Positions 14,965-23,675 of a DNA stretch of 40,128 nucleotides are shown in pieces. Below the pieces are notes generated by a model. That model saw nothing but the letters and a program-made list of their open reading frames with translations. It had not been told where the DNA came from and made no database searches. Position numbers and translations under genes: made by a program. Position 1 is the first letter of the stretch; each line of letters opens with the position of its first letter. Source of the stretch: Acidimicrobiaceae bacterium (GTDB lineage Bacteria > Actinomycetota > Acidimicrobiia > Acidimicrobiales > RAAP-2); the NCBI GenBank assembly GCA_003133665.1, contig PKYK01000063.1, positions 1-40,128 on the forward strand. Direction: 5' to 3'.

Positions 14965-14988
14965 TGCGGGTGCGGGTGCGGGTGCGGG
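14965..14988 (+). repeat. (TGCGGG)4 hexamer repeat
   Basis: Four perfect tgcggg units in tandem, just upstream of the istB remnant. Probably slippage-prone, without an evident gene context. Confidence 0.9.
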
Positions 14989-15039
14989 GACCCCTGTTGG
15001 TGGTCCAGGTCAAGTGGCTTAGGAATCGGGGTCCGGCCA

Positions 15040-15149
15040 GTGACGACCAACCTGCCGTTCGAGAAATGGACCGAGATGCTCGGCTCAGAACTGCTCACCG
15101 CCCCACGCTCGACCGGCTGACCCATCGCTGCAAGATCATCGAGACGTAG
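15040..15149 (+). pseudogene. istB (IS21-family ATPase) 3' fragment, frameshifted
   Basis: One frame reads VTTNLPFEKWTEMLGSELLTA and ends in a TGA at 15118-15120. The next frame continues LDRLTHRCKIIET to a TAG at 15147-15149. Joined by a frameshift near 15100, the two pieces match the conserved C-terminal part of IstB, the AAA+ helper of IS21 transposition (TTNLPFxxWTExxGSExLTxALLDRLTHRCxIIET). Everything upstream of about 15040 and the whole istA are missing. A dead IS21 relic marking the border between the two catabolic blocks. Confidence 0.8.
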
Positions 15150-15201
15150 GGAGAAAGTTGCAGAATTCAGGGCGCTGCGAAGCGTTCTCGGGCCGGAAAG
15201 T

Positions 15202-15236
15202 CCTGAGGACAGGTGGCGTCAGCCACGTTCCTCAGG
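15202..15236. other. Structured hairpin with nested stem
   Basis: cctgagga (15202-15209) pairs with tcctcagg (15229-15236), and inside it gtggc pairs with gccac around gtca. It lies 27 bp beyond the stop of the minus-strand 57-aa ORF and could terminate the leftward operon, although no clear T-run follows in that direction. Confidence 0.45.
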
Positions 15237-15262
15237 CAGACTTACCCACTAACCACGTGTTG

Positions 15263-15436
15263 CTATTTTCGATGCGCGTTTACAAGTTGGTGAGAGCGCT
15301 CGATATGAGTACGAATGGTCACTTCTGCGGCTTCACCATAGCGCTTTTCAAAGGCCGCAAAGAGATCGCGATGGCTCAACCACCGTCTCACCGTGTTTAA
15401 ACATTGTCCAGAGCCACTCGGCACTGGCACTGTCAT
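15263..15436 (-). CDS. Small ORF of 57 aa directly after the M19 dipeptidase
   Basis: The ATG at 15436 lies two bases after the dipeptidase stop, and the frame ends in a TAG at 15263-15265. The product starts MTVPVPSGSGQCLNTVRR and continues WLSHRDLFAAFEKRYGEAAE. It is basic and helix-prone, with no signal peptide or membrane span. The tight spacing suggests translational coupling as last gene of the leftward operon, followed by a hairpin. I do not recognise a family. FAAFEKRYGEAAEVTIR is weakly like the start of some kinases, so it could also be a relic of a longer gene. Confidence 0.4.
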   Translation of the reverse strand: MTVPVPSGSGQCLNTVRRWLSHRDLFAAFEKRYGEAAEVTIRTHIERSHQLVNAHRK

Positions 15437-15438
15437 CG

Positions 15439-16626
15439 CTAGACCCAGATTCCCTCAAGTGCTCGGATGATGTTACCACCCAGCACTGCAGAAATTTCGA
15501 TGTCGGAAAAGCCATGCTGCACGAGCCAGCCGCAAATATTCTGAAAGTTCTCGGTCGGGTTCTCCAGCCCGTCCACGTACTCCACCTTCTCAAAGGGTGG
15601 ACCACCCGGAGTCCCAACTTTGAGCAAGTGGCCAAATACGTTATGTAGTTCGACGTGATCTCCGAAGAGAGTGTCGGGTCCGAACGCGACATGGTCGATG
15701 CCTACAAGATCCACGCAGTAAAGGAAATGGTCCATCACCGAGAGGATATTGTGCCTCGGATGCGCATGGGAGAGCGTGGTATGCGGGGCCGCCGACATCC
15801 CGATTACGCCGCCCGTTTCGGCCACCGCGCGCAGGACCCTGTCAGTCTTCATCCGGGGGGTATCCCAAAGAGCTCGGGCACCGGCGTGAGTCATGAACAC
15901 TGGATGCTCACTGGCCGCGCAGACATCGACACCAGTTTGGTCCGAGGAGTGTGAGATGTCAATGGCCAGGCCGAGTTGGTTCATCCGTGCGACCGCGCGT
16001 CCGCCGAAGCTGGTCAGGCCGCCATCGGTAATCTCGTTGAGGCCACTGCCGAGCGAGTTCGCGTCGGAGTAGGCGATACCGATCTGTCGAAGACCCAAGC
16101 CGTACAAGACGTCGAGCCGATCGATCTCGTTCTCGATCGGTGTTGCCGCTTCGAGACCGAAGACCAGTCCAACCTTGCCCGTTCGGTGGGCGTAGTCGAT
16201 ATCAGCCAATGTCCGAATCACGATGACGTCGCTTTGGTGAGCAATATCGGCTTGTCGCATACCCAAATCGGTGATGATGTCCAGCCACCGCCAGGGAGCA
16301 TTGCCCGTGACACAAGCGGTGCCATCCATCATGTTGTCGAATACGACAGTCATGCCAGATGTCTTCAACCCGGCGAAGGCCGTATGTTGACGACCAGTTC
16401 GGTTGTACTCAGGGGTTTGGTGCATATCGTTGGGAAATCTCACCGGATGATCATGCAGACTGATCACGATGTTGTCGCGCAGGAGCCGCGTGGCCCGTGA
16501 CTGGTCGGCGGGGCTTAACCCGCTGGCGTAAGGCGGAACCCGACCAAACTCCGGCGCGAGTTCGAAGATGGGAAGGTCAACGCCCGCAGTGAGGTAGCCA
16601 TACGAGAGGTACGGATCTGTGCTCAT
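15439..16626 (-). CDS. Membrane dipeptidase-type peptidase (family M19)
   Basis: 395 residues from the ATG at 16626, overlapping the M20 stop as ATGA. The binuclear zinc ligands of renal-dipeptidase-like enzymes are visible: His58-x-His60 (SLHDHPV), bridging Glu159 (FGLEAA), His226 (IDISHSSD) and His247 (MTHAGARAL), followed by GGVIGMS and a conserved Asp in HVAFGPDT. There is no signal peptide or lipid anchor, so it acts in the cytosol. M19 enzymes cleave dipeptides, often with a D-residue at the C-terminal position, and some act on modified dipeptides. Its place beside an M20 peptidase and a peptide importer fits degradation of imported dipeptides. Confidence 0.93.
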   Translation of the reverse strand: MSTDPYLSYGYLTAGVDLPIFELAPEFGRVPPYASGLSPADQSRATRLLRDNIVISLHDHPVRFPNDMHQTPEYNRTGRQHTAFAGLKTSGMTVVFDNMMDGTACVTGNAPWRWLDIITDLGMRQADIAHQSDVIVIRTLADIDYAHRTGKVGLVFGLEAATPIENEIDRLDVLYGLGLRQIGIAYSDANSLGSGLNEITDGGLTSFGGRAVARMNQLGLAIDISHSSDQTGVDVCAASEHPVFMTHAGARALWDTPRMKTDRVLRAVAETGGVIGMSAAPHTTLSHAHPRHNILSVMDHFLYCVDLVGIDHVAFGPDTLFGDHVELHNVFGHLLKVGTPGGPPFEKVEYVDGLENPTENFQNICGWLVQHGFSDIEISAVLGGNIIRALEGIWV

Positions 16627-18002
16627 TGCGCAACTGGGGGTTTGGCAACCGGGGAAAGTTGGTGCGGACCCTCCGCGAGCAGCCGCCAGAGTTGCTCCCA
16701 GGCGCGCATGCCTTCACGCAATCGAGGGATCCGCATGAATTCGTTCGGTGCGTGCAATTGCTCATCGGCCGTGGAGAACGAGAAGAAGAGCGTTTTGACG
16801 CCAAGCACCTCTTCGAACAGCGCCGTGGCAGGCAACGTTCCGCCTATCACCGCGAGGAGCACCTCCTGACCCGGATAGACGTGTTCCAGCGCGGCTCGCG
16901 CGGCTCGGATCGCCGGGTGATCAGCGGAAATTGTGTACGCGGGCACCCCACCCTCGTCCGGACGGACCGCAACACGAACCCCCGAGATCTTCTGGGCGAG
17001 CACGTGGTTGGTGATGCTCTCAAGGACATGCCCGGGGCTTTGTCCCGGTACCAACCGACAGGAAACGTAACCGGTCGCGATGTGCGGAATAACCGTGTAC
17101 TTGCCCCCGGACTTCACGCCGTTGATCTCAAGCGTCGGACGTTCAAAGAGCCGTTCAAGAGTGCTGTAACTGATTTCCCCGAAGGCCTCATCAAGGCCGA
17201 GGTCGCCGACGTACTGGACATCATCAAACGGTATCGCCGCGATTTCGGCCCGGCGAGTGCCGCTCAACTCCGAGATCCCGTCGTAGAAGCCAGGAACTGC
17301 AACTCGGCCATCGGCCGAATGCAGACTGGCCAAGATCTCAGCGAGAGCGTGCAGCGGGTTGGCCACAGTGCCGCCGTAGCGTCCAGAGTGCAGGTCTTCT
17401 TTGGCCCCGGTAACCTCGATGTCCAGCGTAACGAGGCCCTTTGAGGCAATGGACAGCGATGGCTCACTGGGCCGCCACATAGCCCCGTCGGCCGAGATCA
17501 CCAGGTCAGCGGCGAGTTCGTCCGCATGTTCTCTCAAGAACTTCGGGAAATGCGCACTGCCAATCTCCTCTTCGCCTTCGAAAACGAACTTGACGTTCAG
17601 TGGCAGCGCGTTCTCCTGCGCGATAAAGGCCTGCGCCACTTTGAGCACTATGTACACCGGGCCCTTGTCGTCGGTGACCCCGCGTCCGCGGATCACGTTT
17701 CCATCGCGAACAAGTTCGAATGGTGGCGTCTTCCACTCGGCGAGATCGCCGGTTGGCTGCACGTCGTAATGTCCATAGACCAGGATTGTCGGAGCGCCCG
17801 GAGCCTTCAGCCAGTCAGCTCGCACGACGGGGTGCCCCTCGGTAGCAACGACACGCCCGTCAGCGAAGGACAGCTGCGCAGCGAGCCATTCGGCCGCGGA
17901 ACGCATGGTTTCTGCTGTCGCGTCCCGGCTTACGCTCGGTATCGCGACGTAGTCAGCGAGTTCGTCAAGGTACTCTTCGTCAGGCGAATTAAAAGAGAGC
18001 AT
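16623..18002 (-). CDS. M20-family metallopeptidase (dipeptidase/carnosinase-like)
   Basis: 459 residues from the ATG at 18002, chosen because it gives the standard start (DELADYVAIPSVSRD); a longer frame to 18113 lies inside the upstream SDR. Zinc ligands and catalytic residues appear in order: His78 and Asp80 (VYGHYDVQPTG), Asp111 (GRGVTDDKGP), Glu145-Glu146 (FEGEEEIGS), and the terminal His in ADEQLHAPNEF. The inserted dimerisation domain is present around 190-300, with GGKYTVIPHIATGYVSCRLVPGQ near its end. These cytosolic enzymes hydrolyse dipeptides and N-acyl amino acids. It overlaps the SDR by 14 bases and the M19 gene by 4, a tight translationally coupled trio. Confidence 0.93.
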   Translation of the reverse strand: MLSFNSPDEEYLDELADYVAIPSVSRDATAETMRSAAEWLAAQLSFADGRVVATEGHPVVRADWLKAPGAPTILVYGHYDVQPTGDLAEWKTPPFELVRDGNVIRGRGVTDDKGPVYIVLKVAQAFIAQENALPLNVKFVFEGEEEIGSAHFPKFLREHADELAADLVISADGAMWRPSEPSLSIASKGLVTLDIEVTGAKEDLHSGRYGGTVANPLHALAEILASLHSADGRVAVPGFYDGISELSGTRRAEIAAIPFDDVQYVGDLGLDEAFGEISYSTLERLFERPTLEINGVKSGGKYTVIPHIATGYVSCRLVPGQSPGHVLESITNHVLAQKISGVRVAVRPDEGGVPAYTISADHPAIRAARAALEHVYPGQEVLLAVIGGTLPATALFEEVLGVKTLFFSFSTADEQLHAPNEFMRIPRLREGMRAWEQLWRLLAEGPHQLSPVAKPPVAQ

Positions 18003-18702
18003 TTCCACCGTCAATCGAGATGGTCTGGCCGGTGATCCACGACGACCGTTCGGAGACGAAGAACTGGACACCGTGGGCAATGTCCTCTGGCACGCCGAGT
18101 CGGCGCACCGCAATGCCTTCGACGAGAGCTGCCTGGCCCCTTTCGCCGTAACTCTCCCATTGTTTGATGGTCGTAGGGTTCGAGAGCACGAATCCTGGAG
18201 CGATGCAGTTAACCGTGATGCCGAACGGGCCCAGTTCGTGCGCCATTTGACGCGTGAAGCCGATTTGTCCAGCTTTTGACGACGCGTACGCCTGGATGCC
18301 GGTCAAACTCACGCTACGGCCCGCGCCAGAAGAGATGTTGACAATTCGACCCCAGCCTCGGCTCTTCATGCTCGCGACAACTGCTCTGGTACAGTTGAAC
18401 GTACTGGTCAAGTTCGCCGCCACGACGGCAGACCAATCCTCGTCCGCGATCTCTTCGATGGGGTGGTGCACTTGGCCCACGACGCCGCCGGCGTTGTTGA
18501 CCAGGATGTCGACATTGCCAATCTCGGCGAAGAAAGCGTTCACCGCAGATGAATCCGTCACATCCACGGTGTCCTTGTCGACGCCGTAAACCTTGTTGCC
18601 GTCCTTCTCAAGTGCGGCGGAAATGGCCGACCCGATTCCGTGTGCCGTCCCGGTAACGACCGCAACCTTCTGTTGGCTTGTTGCCGACTCATTGTTTCCC
18701 AC
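17989..18702 (-). CDS. Short-chain dehydrogenase/reductase, paralogue A
   Basis: 237 residues if started at the GTG at 18702 (GGTGG about 5 bases upstream). A GTG at 18714 is possible, but its purine run touches the start, and the 18702 start gives exactly the length of the paralogue at 26897-27610. The glycine motif TGTAHGIG, NNAGG, Ser in ISSGAG, YASSK and PGFVLSNP are all present. After strand 2 the chain is unusually short (GVDKDTVDVTDS), so the typical helix C region is shortened; the same holds in the paralogue. About two-thirds of residues are identical between the two by eye. The gene overlaps the M20 peptidase by 14 bases. Confidence 0.88.
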   Translation of the reverse strand: MGNNESATSQQKVAVVTGTAHGIGSAISAALEKDGNKVYGVDKDTVDVTDSSAVNAFFAEIGNVDILVNNAGGVVGQVHHPIEEIADEDWSAVVAANLTSTFNCTRAVVASMKSRGWGRIVNISSGAGRSVSLTGIQAYASSKAGQIGFTRQMAHELGPFGITVNCIAPGFVLSNPTTIKQWESYGERGQAALVEGIAVRRLGVPEDIAHGVQFFVSERSSWITGQTISIDGGNALF

Positions 18703-18947
18703 TAGTCCACCCACCCCTTCTGTACTGATACAAGCACTTCAATGACGGCTCCTCACCATTACACCGGAGTACGAAGACTCGAGTCTGCCTTCTCTGTTGG
18801 GCGAGGCAGGAGCCTCTTTTCGTCATCAGAAGCGAGCAGCATTGCACGACGTACTCTAGTAAATTAGTCAGAAGGAATTCTAACTACCCGCAACCAAGGC
18901 TGCCCCCTAACCGACGGGCCCGGGTCAGCCTCTGGCAGGCGAAGAAG

Positions 18948-19862
18948 CTACCGGCGCTGCAGCCTGACGTCGAAGGCGTCGCGCAGCGCGTCGCCGATGA
19001 GGTTGAATGCCATCACCGTTAGGATGATCATGACTCCGGCGGGGTAGATCAGCCACCACTCGCCGGCGTAGAGGTAGGTGACGCCCTGGGAAAGCATCGC
19101 TCCCCAGTTCGCGGCTGGTGGTGCAATCCCGAAGCCCAGGAAACCAAGTGCCGCCAAAGCGAGGATCGCGTCAGCGACCTGGAAGGTTATGTTCACCACA
19201 ATCGTGCCGATCGCGTTCGGAATCACGTGCAGGAAGATGCTCCGGCCCGCCCCGCCACCCATGCCCTTGACCGCCTCGACGTACTCTCGCGTCCGAAGCG
19301 TCAGCGTCTCAGCGTGAATTAGACGCGCGGGCACCAACCAGGAGAAGGCCGCGATGACCAGCGTCAGGTTCAGCTGATTGACTTTGATAATCGCTGCCAT
19401 CAGCAAGAGCACGAACAGTATCGGGATCGCGAGAAATGCATCGACGATTCGCATCATGATCGTTCCAACAATCCCGCGGAAGTAGCCGGCAATGGCTCCC
19501 CAGATCACACCAAAGAATCCGGCGAGAAGTGCCGCAACGATACCGATTTCCAGCGAAGATTGCCCACCGATCATCAGACGGCCAAGTTCGTCGTAACCGA
19601 CGTTATCCGTACCAAGCGGGCTCCCTCTTCCTGGCGGATTATTCGCTACGCTCAAATTCGTAGCGATCTGATTCGTATGGTACAGAAGCGGCCCAACGAA
19701 GCAGAAGAGCACAATCAAGACGATGATGATCACTCCGGCCAGCGCAAGTTTGTTCTCTCTAAAGACGTCAAACACGTTCGCCCCGCGCCTTCGCGCGGGG
19801 CGAACCAGTTGCGAAATCTGCTTGGACGTGTCTTCGCCGTCAAGGCTCAGCTCAAGTGACAC
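18948..19862 (-). CDS. ABC transporter permease, DppC/OppC type
   Basis: 304 residues from a GTG at 19862 (GAGGT six bases upstream). It has an N-terminal cytoplasmic stretch, a first span at about 38-60 (LALAGVIIIVLIVLFCFVG), the family's OppC N-terminal region with PPGRGSPLGTDNVGYDELGR, five further spans, and the EAA loop ending in GGGAGRSIFLHVIPN that couples to the ATPase. Inner-membrane half of a peptide importer together with the gene just upstream (37 bp). A 245-bp gap without a supportable gene separates it from the SDR downstream, so the SDR-M20-M19 trio may have its own promoter. Confidence 0.94.
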   Translation of the reverse strand: MSLELSLDGEDTSKQISQLVRPARRRGANVFDVFRENKLALAGVIIIVLIVLFCFVGPLLYHTNQIATNLSVANNPPGRGSPLGTDNVGYDELGRLMIGGQSSLEIGIVAALLAGFFGVIWGAIAGYFRGIVGTIMMRIVDAFLAIPILFVLLLMAAIIKVNQLNLTLVIAAFSWLVPARLIHAETLTLRTREYVEAVKGMGGGAGRSIFLHVIPNAIGTIVVNITFQVADAILALAALGFLGFGIAPPAANWGAMLSQGVTYLYAGEWWLIYPAGVMIILTVMAFNLIGDALRDAFDVRLQRR

Positions 19863-19898
19863 GTGAAACCTCGATGCTGCTCTCGCGCTGACGGCGTA

Positions 19899-20846
19899 TC
19901 ACGCGAGTTGCACCCGGTGGTCGACAATGCCGTACGCGATGTCCGCCATCAAGCTGCCCAGCACGGTGAAAACAGCCACGAGTAGTGTCAGGGCCATCAA
20001 GGTTGGATAGTCGCGCGTCGCGGCGGAGCTCCAGAACAAAAGTCCGATGCCCGGATAGTTAAAGACCGATTCGGTAATCAAGTTGCCGGCGAGCAGTGCC
20101 GGGATGCTCAGCCCAAGCATTGTCACGATTGGCAAAATCGCGTTGCGCAGCATATGGCGAAAAAGTACACTCATTTTTGTCGCACCCACTGCGCGCGCCG
20201 TTCGGATGTAGTCCTGGGCCAGGTTCTCAATGACTGACGAACGCATATAACGGCTGAACCAGGCCACGCCGCCGACCGTCAACGTAATCACCGGAAGGAT
20301 CATCGCCTTCGGGTCGCTTATCGCGCCGCCGACGGTGGCGGTCTCTGGCGCCGCTGGAGGAAGCCACTTCAGATACACGGAGAAGAAAGCGATCAGCAAC
20401 AGTCCCAGCCAGAATGCCGGCATTGAGTAACCGACGAAGGCCAGGCTCGTGAACGCGTAGTCATCGGGATGGTTGCGACGGACCGCCTGGTAGATGCCGA
20501 GCGGGACGCCGATCAAGACCGTAAAGAACAGTGCCAGACCACTCAGGTAGGCGCTCTTTGGAACGTCCATCGACAGCAGCGTGGTCACCGGCTCGTTGAG
20601 TTTGTAGGAGTAGCCGAGATTGCCGTGCAAGAGATGGTCGATATACAACAAGTACTGCATGGGAAGCGCACGGTTGTAGCCGTTCGCGACGTTAAAGTCT
20701 CGGATTGCGCTCGGCGTCGCACGCATGCCAAGTTCTGCGCGCGCGACTCCTCCCGGCAAGAGGTGCAGCAGTAGGAACGTGACCATTGAGACCAGGATGA
20801 CGACGACTATCGCCTGTCCAACTCGTCGGAAAAGGTAGCGCGTCAA
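19899..20846 (-). CDS. ABC transporter permease, DppB/OppB type
   Basis: 315 residues from a TTG at 20846, which gives the standard family start (TRYLFRRVGQAIVVVILVS); the frame stays open to 20957, but those residues are unlike any permease. It has the first span, the DppB extracytoplasmic region (LPGGVARAELGMRATPSAI...), five more spans and the EAA loop (YIRTARAVGATKMSVLFRH). The start overlaps the stop of an 8-codon mini-ORF as TTGA, so translation may be coupled to it. Forms the channel with the DppC-type subunit. Confidence 0.93.
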   Translation of the reverse strand: MTRYLFRRVGQAIVVVILVSMVTFLLLHLLPGGVARAELGMRATPSAIRDFNVANGYNRALPMQYLLYIDHLLHGNLGYSYKLNEPVTTLLSMDVPKSAYLSGLALFFTVLIGVPLGIYQAVRRNHPDDYAFTSLAFVGYSMPAFWLGLLLIAFFSVYLKWLPPAAPETATVGGAISDPKAMILPVITLTVGGVAWFSRYMRSSVIENLAQDYIRTARAVGATKMSVLFRHMLRNAILPIVTMLGLSIPALLAGNLITESVFNYPGIGLLFWSSAATRDYPTLMALTLLVAVFTVLGSLMADIAYGIVDHRVQLA

Positions 20847-20869
20847 TTTGAACCTGCCTGAAGGTTCAT
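20843..20869 (-). other. 8-codon mini-ORF overlapping the DppB start
   Basis: ATG at 20869 with GGAG two bases upstream encodes MNLQAGSN and ends in TGA at 20843-20845, overlapping the TTG start of the permease by four bases. This could couple initiation at a weak start codon to a terminating ribosome. Suggestive only. Confidence 0.3.
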
Positions 20870-20916
20870 TGCTCCAAGGAATTGAAGTCCAGCTGCAACG
20901 GATGAAATGCGGTACT

Positions 20917-21840
20917 TCATTGGACTCCGAGGCCCAGCAGCAGACCGTCCTTGGCAACCGCAGGACTCGTCGTCAAGAAGAGCGGAACGCCCGACTCTGG
21001 AGCGATGATCTCTTCAACGGCGCTTCCATCGAGTGCTGAGACCGTGCCGACTACCGTCCCCGCTAGAACCTGGTCGCCGACGCTTACGTGTGACGTCCAC
21101 CAACCGGCATCGGTCGACCGCAGCCAGACCCAGTGGTCCAGTTCAACCGGGTCCGGTACCGGAGGAAAAGTACCCGGGAGCACGCCGAGCATCGAAAGAA
21201 CCCGCTTGATTCCCTCCTCGTGCAGGCGAACCGAAATCTCATCGACGAGACCACGTCCACCAACTTCGGCGGTAATAGAAGCAATCCCGGCCGCCGCCGC
21301 CGCAGCGCTCGACGTACCCGCGATTGGACTCGCGGAATGACTATCTCGGACCACGTAACCGAGCCCGTAGGCGAAGGCCATCGCACGCGACTGCTCCTCG
21401 ACATTGGAGGCGTCGTAGATCGTGAAGGGTTCGAGGTCCTCGACCTGGTCACCGGCGTGCAGATCGATATGGTAATCCGCGTGACGAATCACGGTCTCAA
21501 AGAGCGCATGGGCAAGACGTTCAGAAAAACTACCGTTCGGATCACCAGGAAAACAACGGTTCAGGTTGAGACCGTCGTTCGGCACGACGAAAGCCGCACG
21601 GGCGTGGAACGCCGAGATATTGGCCATCGGTACAACTCGCAGACTGCCTCTCAAAGCCGTCTCATCGAGCCCAGCTAGGAACCTCCGGAGCCCGAGCATC
21701 GACGTGTATTCACATCCATGGACGCCGGCCATTAACGAGACGGTCGGACCGCGATCTGGATCTCCGTAGATATGGAAAGGAACATCCGTGCCGACGAGGC
21801 CATCGGCCCCGTCGACACGGATGTTCAAAACCTGCGCCAT
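20917..21840 (-). CDS. M14-fold deacylase (succinylglutamate desuccinylase / aspartoacylase family)
   Basis: 307 residues from the ATG at 21840, 14 bp after the binding-protein stop. Zinc ligands His41 and Glu44 (AGVHGCEY), His128 (IDLHAGD) and the catalytic Glu192 (TAEVGG) are all present, as is the substrate-binding LNLNRCFPGD. The C-terminal 80 residues form a small beta domain (VGDQVLAGTVVGTV) like the biotinyl/lipoyl-like hammerhead seen in this family. Members remove acyl groups from N-acyl amino acids or act as carboxypeptidases in the cytosol. Its position inside the transporter operon suggests that the imported molecules are N-acylated amino acids or peptides. Confidence 0.9.
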   Translation of the reverse strand: MAQVLNIRVDGADGLVGTDVPFHIYGDPDRGPTVSLMAGVHGCEYTSMLGLRRFLAGLDETALRGSLRVVPMANISAFHARAAFVVPNDGLNLNRCFPGDPNGSFSERLAHALFETVIRHADYHIDLHAGDQVEDLEPFTIYDASNVEEQSRAMAFAYGLGYVVRDSHSASPIAGTSSAAAAAAGIASITAEVGGRGLVDEISVRLHEEGIKRVLSMLGVLPGTFPPVPDPVELDHWVWLRSTDAGWWTSHVSVGDQVLAGTVVGTVSALDGSAVEEIIAPESGVPLFLTTSPAVAKDGLLLGLGVQ

Positions 21841-21854
21841 TTCTTTACAGCGAA

Positions 21855-23675
21855 CTAATTGGTGAGCGTCCAGAATTCAGGCGTGAAGTTCAGTATCGGA
21901 CTCTGCGTCACACCCTTCAGCTTGGCGCTGATCTCCGAGATCTGGAAGTCCGGGTTGGCCTGCCACACATCGGGGAGTTGCTTGGCAAGGTAGTTCTCGT
22001 ACTTGTAGAGAACCGCAGTACCCGAGATAATGGTCGTCGCCTTGATGTTTGCGTCGTTGGTCGCGTCCGTGTAATTGCCACCGTTCATACCAACTCCAGT
22101 TAAGAAGATTGACTCACCAGTTGGGTAGTAATCAGGACCATACGACCAGCCCTGACCCCAGTTCTCGAACTGCCAGGTGCACGTTGGTCCGACCGGGCAC
22201 GCCACCATATTGGAGAGAATCGTGTCGAACGGAGCCGTCGTCAGGTTCAGTTGAATGCCGTCCAAGGCGAGATTCGTCTTGAGTTGCTCCATCTCCACCG
22301 AAACGTAGGTCAAACCCGAGATGTACTGCAGGTTAAAGATCATCTGTCGACCCTTGGGGATACCCGCTCCACACTCGGTAGCACCGGTTCCTGGCTTGGC
22401 GCAGGTCGAGATACCACCTGGCTTCACACTCCAGCCGTGACTCTTCAAGAGCTTTGCGGAATTTGATGGGCTGAACGGATACGGGTTGTTGGCCTCTTGT
22501 GGGGACGCGAAGGTATTAGCCGGCTTGATGGGGACCGGCCCATACGTCGGATAGCCGTAGCCGTAGAGGGCCTTCTTGACGTTCTGTGGCTGGTTGACCA
22601 TCTCCTGGAAGGCCTGACGGAAATACAGTTGCCTAAAGATCGGTCCAACGGTTGGGTTGTTGAAGTTCTCCGAGAAGTAGTTGATGCCCCAGCCAATCCA
22701 TGGTGACGACGTGTATCCCTGGGACTGCAGAAGCGAGATCTGGGCTGCGTCTTGCGGTGGGACGTAGCCGTACGTGACCGCGCCCGCACGAAGTGAGTTG
22801 AACTCTGCGGTGTCCGTCGTGAACGGCTCCAAGATCAGCTTGGCGTATTGGGCCTTCACTGCACCGGAGTACTTCGCATTCGGAACGAACGCGGTGTAAC
22901 CGGTCGTCTGATAGGACTGCAATTTGAACGGACCATCGACGATCTGCCACAGCGGGTTCGTCGCGTAGGCGGTCGGAATCTTCGCCTGAGCGGTTAGGTA
23001 GTTGAAAACCGCTTTGGCCCCAGCGGTAGTGCTGTCGTAGTTGCCGATCTTCCCAGTTGTTGATTGCTTGTCCCACGCATGCTGGGGAAGAGGGGTGATC
23101 TGGCTCAGTTCGTTGTAGAGGAACCAGTTCGAGGAGTAGGCCTTATCTAACGTGAAGACGACCGTTGACGGGTTAGGAGCCGACATGGCCGTTACGTTGT
23201 CGGGGAAATAACCTACCGCGTAAATCGGCCAGATGCTTTTCTCGGCCTTCAACATGTTCATAAAGAAAATAATGTCGTTTGCGGTGACGGGCTTCCCGTC
23301 TGACCAGTTGTACTTCTTGAGCTTGATGGTCACGGTCTTACCGCCGTTTGAGTACACCGGGGGAAGCGCCAGCGAAAGCGACTCGTTGAAGGATGGCTTA
23401 AGTCCTTGACCGAACCAGTAGAGCGGTCGGAACATCATCTGTTGGAACTGGTAGAGGTTGACGTTGCTGTAGACCGCCGCTCCCATTATTGGGAAGATGT
23501 AGTTCGGCGTAACTGAAGCCGGAAGAGCAAAGGTGACCGTTGCGCTCTTGTTCACGGTCGACGCGGAGGCACTTGTGGCAAGCACTCCCGAACCGAGGCT
23601 GACCAGGCCCGCGGATGACGCAAGCGCTAAAGCTAACCCACTTATCCGAAAGTTCTTGCCGCGCGAATTTTTCAT
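21855..23675 (-). CDS. Extracellular solute-binding protein, family 5 (peptide/nickel type)
   Basis: 606 residues from the ATG at 23675, with a GGGGGG purine run upstream. Residues 1-39 are a classic Sec signal peptide (basic KNSRGKNFR, hydrophobic core, AlaSerAla end); there is no lipobox Cys, so it is probably not a lipoprotein. The mature protein begins with the family 5 fold: MMFRPLYWFG, then LKKYNWSDGKPVTANDIIFF, then WGINYFSENFNNPTVGP and RQAFQEMVNQ. It captures peptides or peptide-like compounds outside the membrane and hands them to the two permeases. It lies between the ATPase gene (190-bp gap) and the deacylase. Confidence 0.93.
   Translation of the reverse strand: MKNSRGKNFRISGLALALASSAGLVSLGSGVLATSASASTVNKSATVTFALPASVTPNYIFPIMGAAVYSNVNLYQFQQMMFRPLYWFGQGLKPSFNESLSLALPPVYSNGGKTVTIKLKKYNWSDGKPVTANDIIFFMNMLKAEKSIWPIYAVGYFPDNVTAMSAPNPSTVVFTLDKAYSSNWFLYNELSQITPLPQHAWDKQSTTGKIGNYDSTTAGAKAVFNYLTAQAKIPTAYATNPLWQIVDGPFKLQSYQTTGYTAFVPNAKYSGAVKAQYAKLILEPFTTDTAEFNSLRAGAVTYGYVPPQDAAQISLLQSQGYTSSPWIGWGINYFSENFNNPTVGPIFRQLYFRQAFQEMVNQPQNVKKALYGYGYPTYGPVPIKPANTFASPQEANNPYPFSPSNSAKLLKSHGWSVKPGGISTCAKPGTGATECGAGIPKGRQMIFNLQYISGLTYVSVEMEQLKTNLALDGIQLNLTTAPFDTILSNMVACPVGPTCTWQFENWGQGWSYGPDYYPTGESIFLTGVGMNGGNYTDATNDANIKATTIISGTAVLYKYENYLAKQLPDVWQANPDFQISEISAKLKGVTQSPILNFTPEFWTLTN

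Larger units (their letters stand above)
14881..15438. other. Interval with IS remnant, hairpin and small ORF
   Basis: Between the MaoC gene and the M19 dipeptidase lie a hexamer repeat, a frameshifted istB end, a structured hairpin and a 57-codon minus-strand ORF, each listed separately. The first 80 bases after MaoC show only a weak inverted repeat (cgag...ctcg) that could be a terminator. Confidence 0.6.

Noticed and set aside
18759..18842. 27-codon minus-strand ORF between the DppC-type permease and the SDR
   Set aside because: Has clean start and stop but no ribosome-binding site, no hydrophobic or other pattern, and no neighbour-based reason to believe it is translated.
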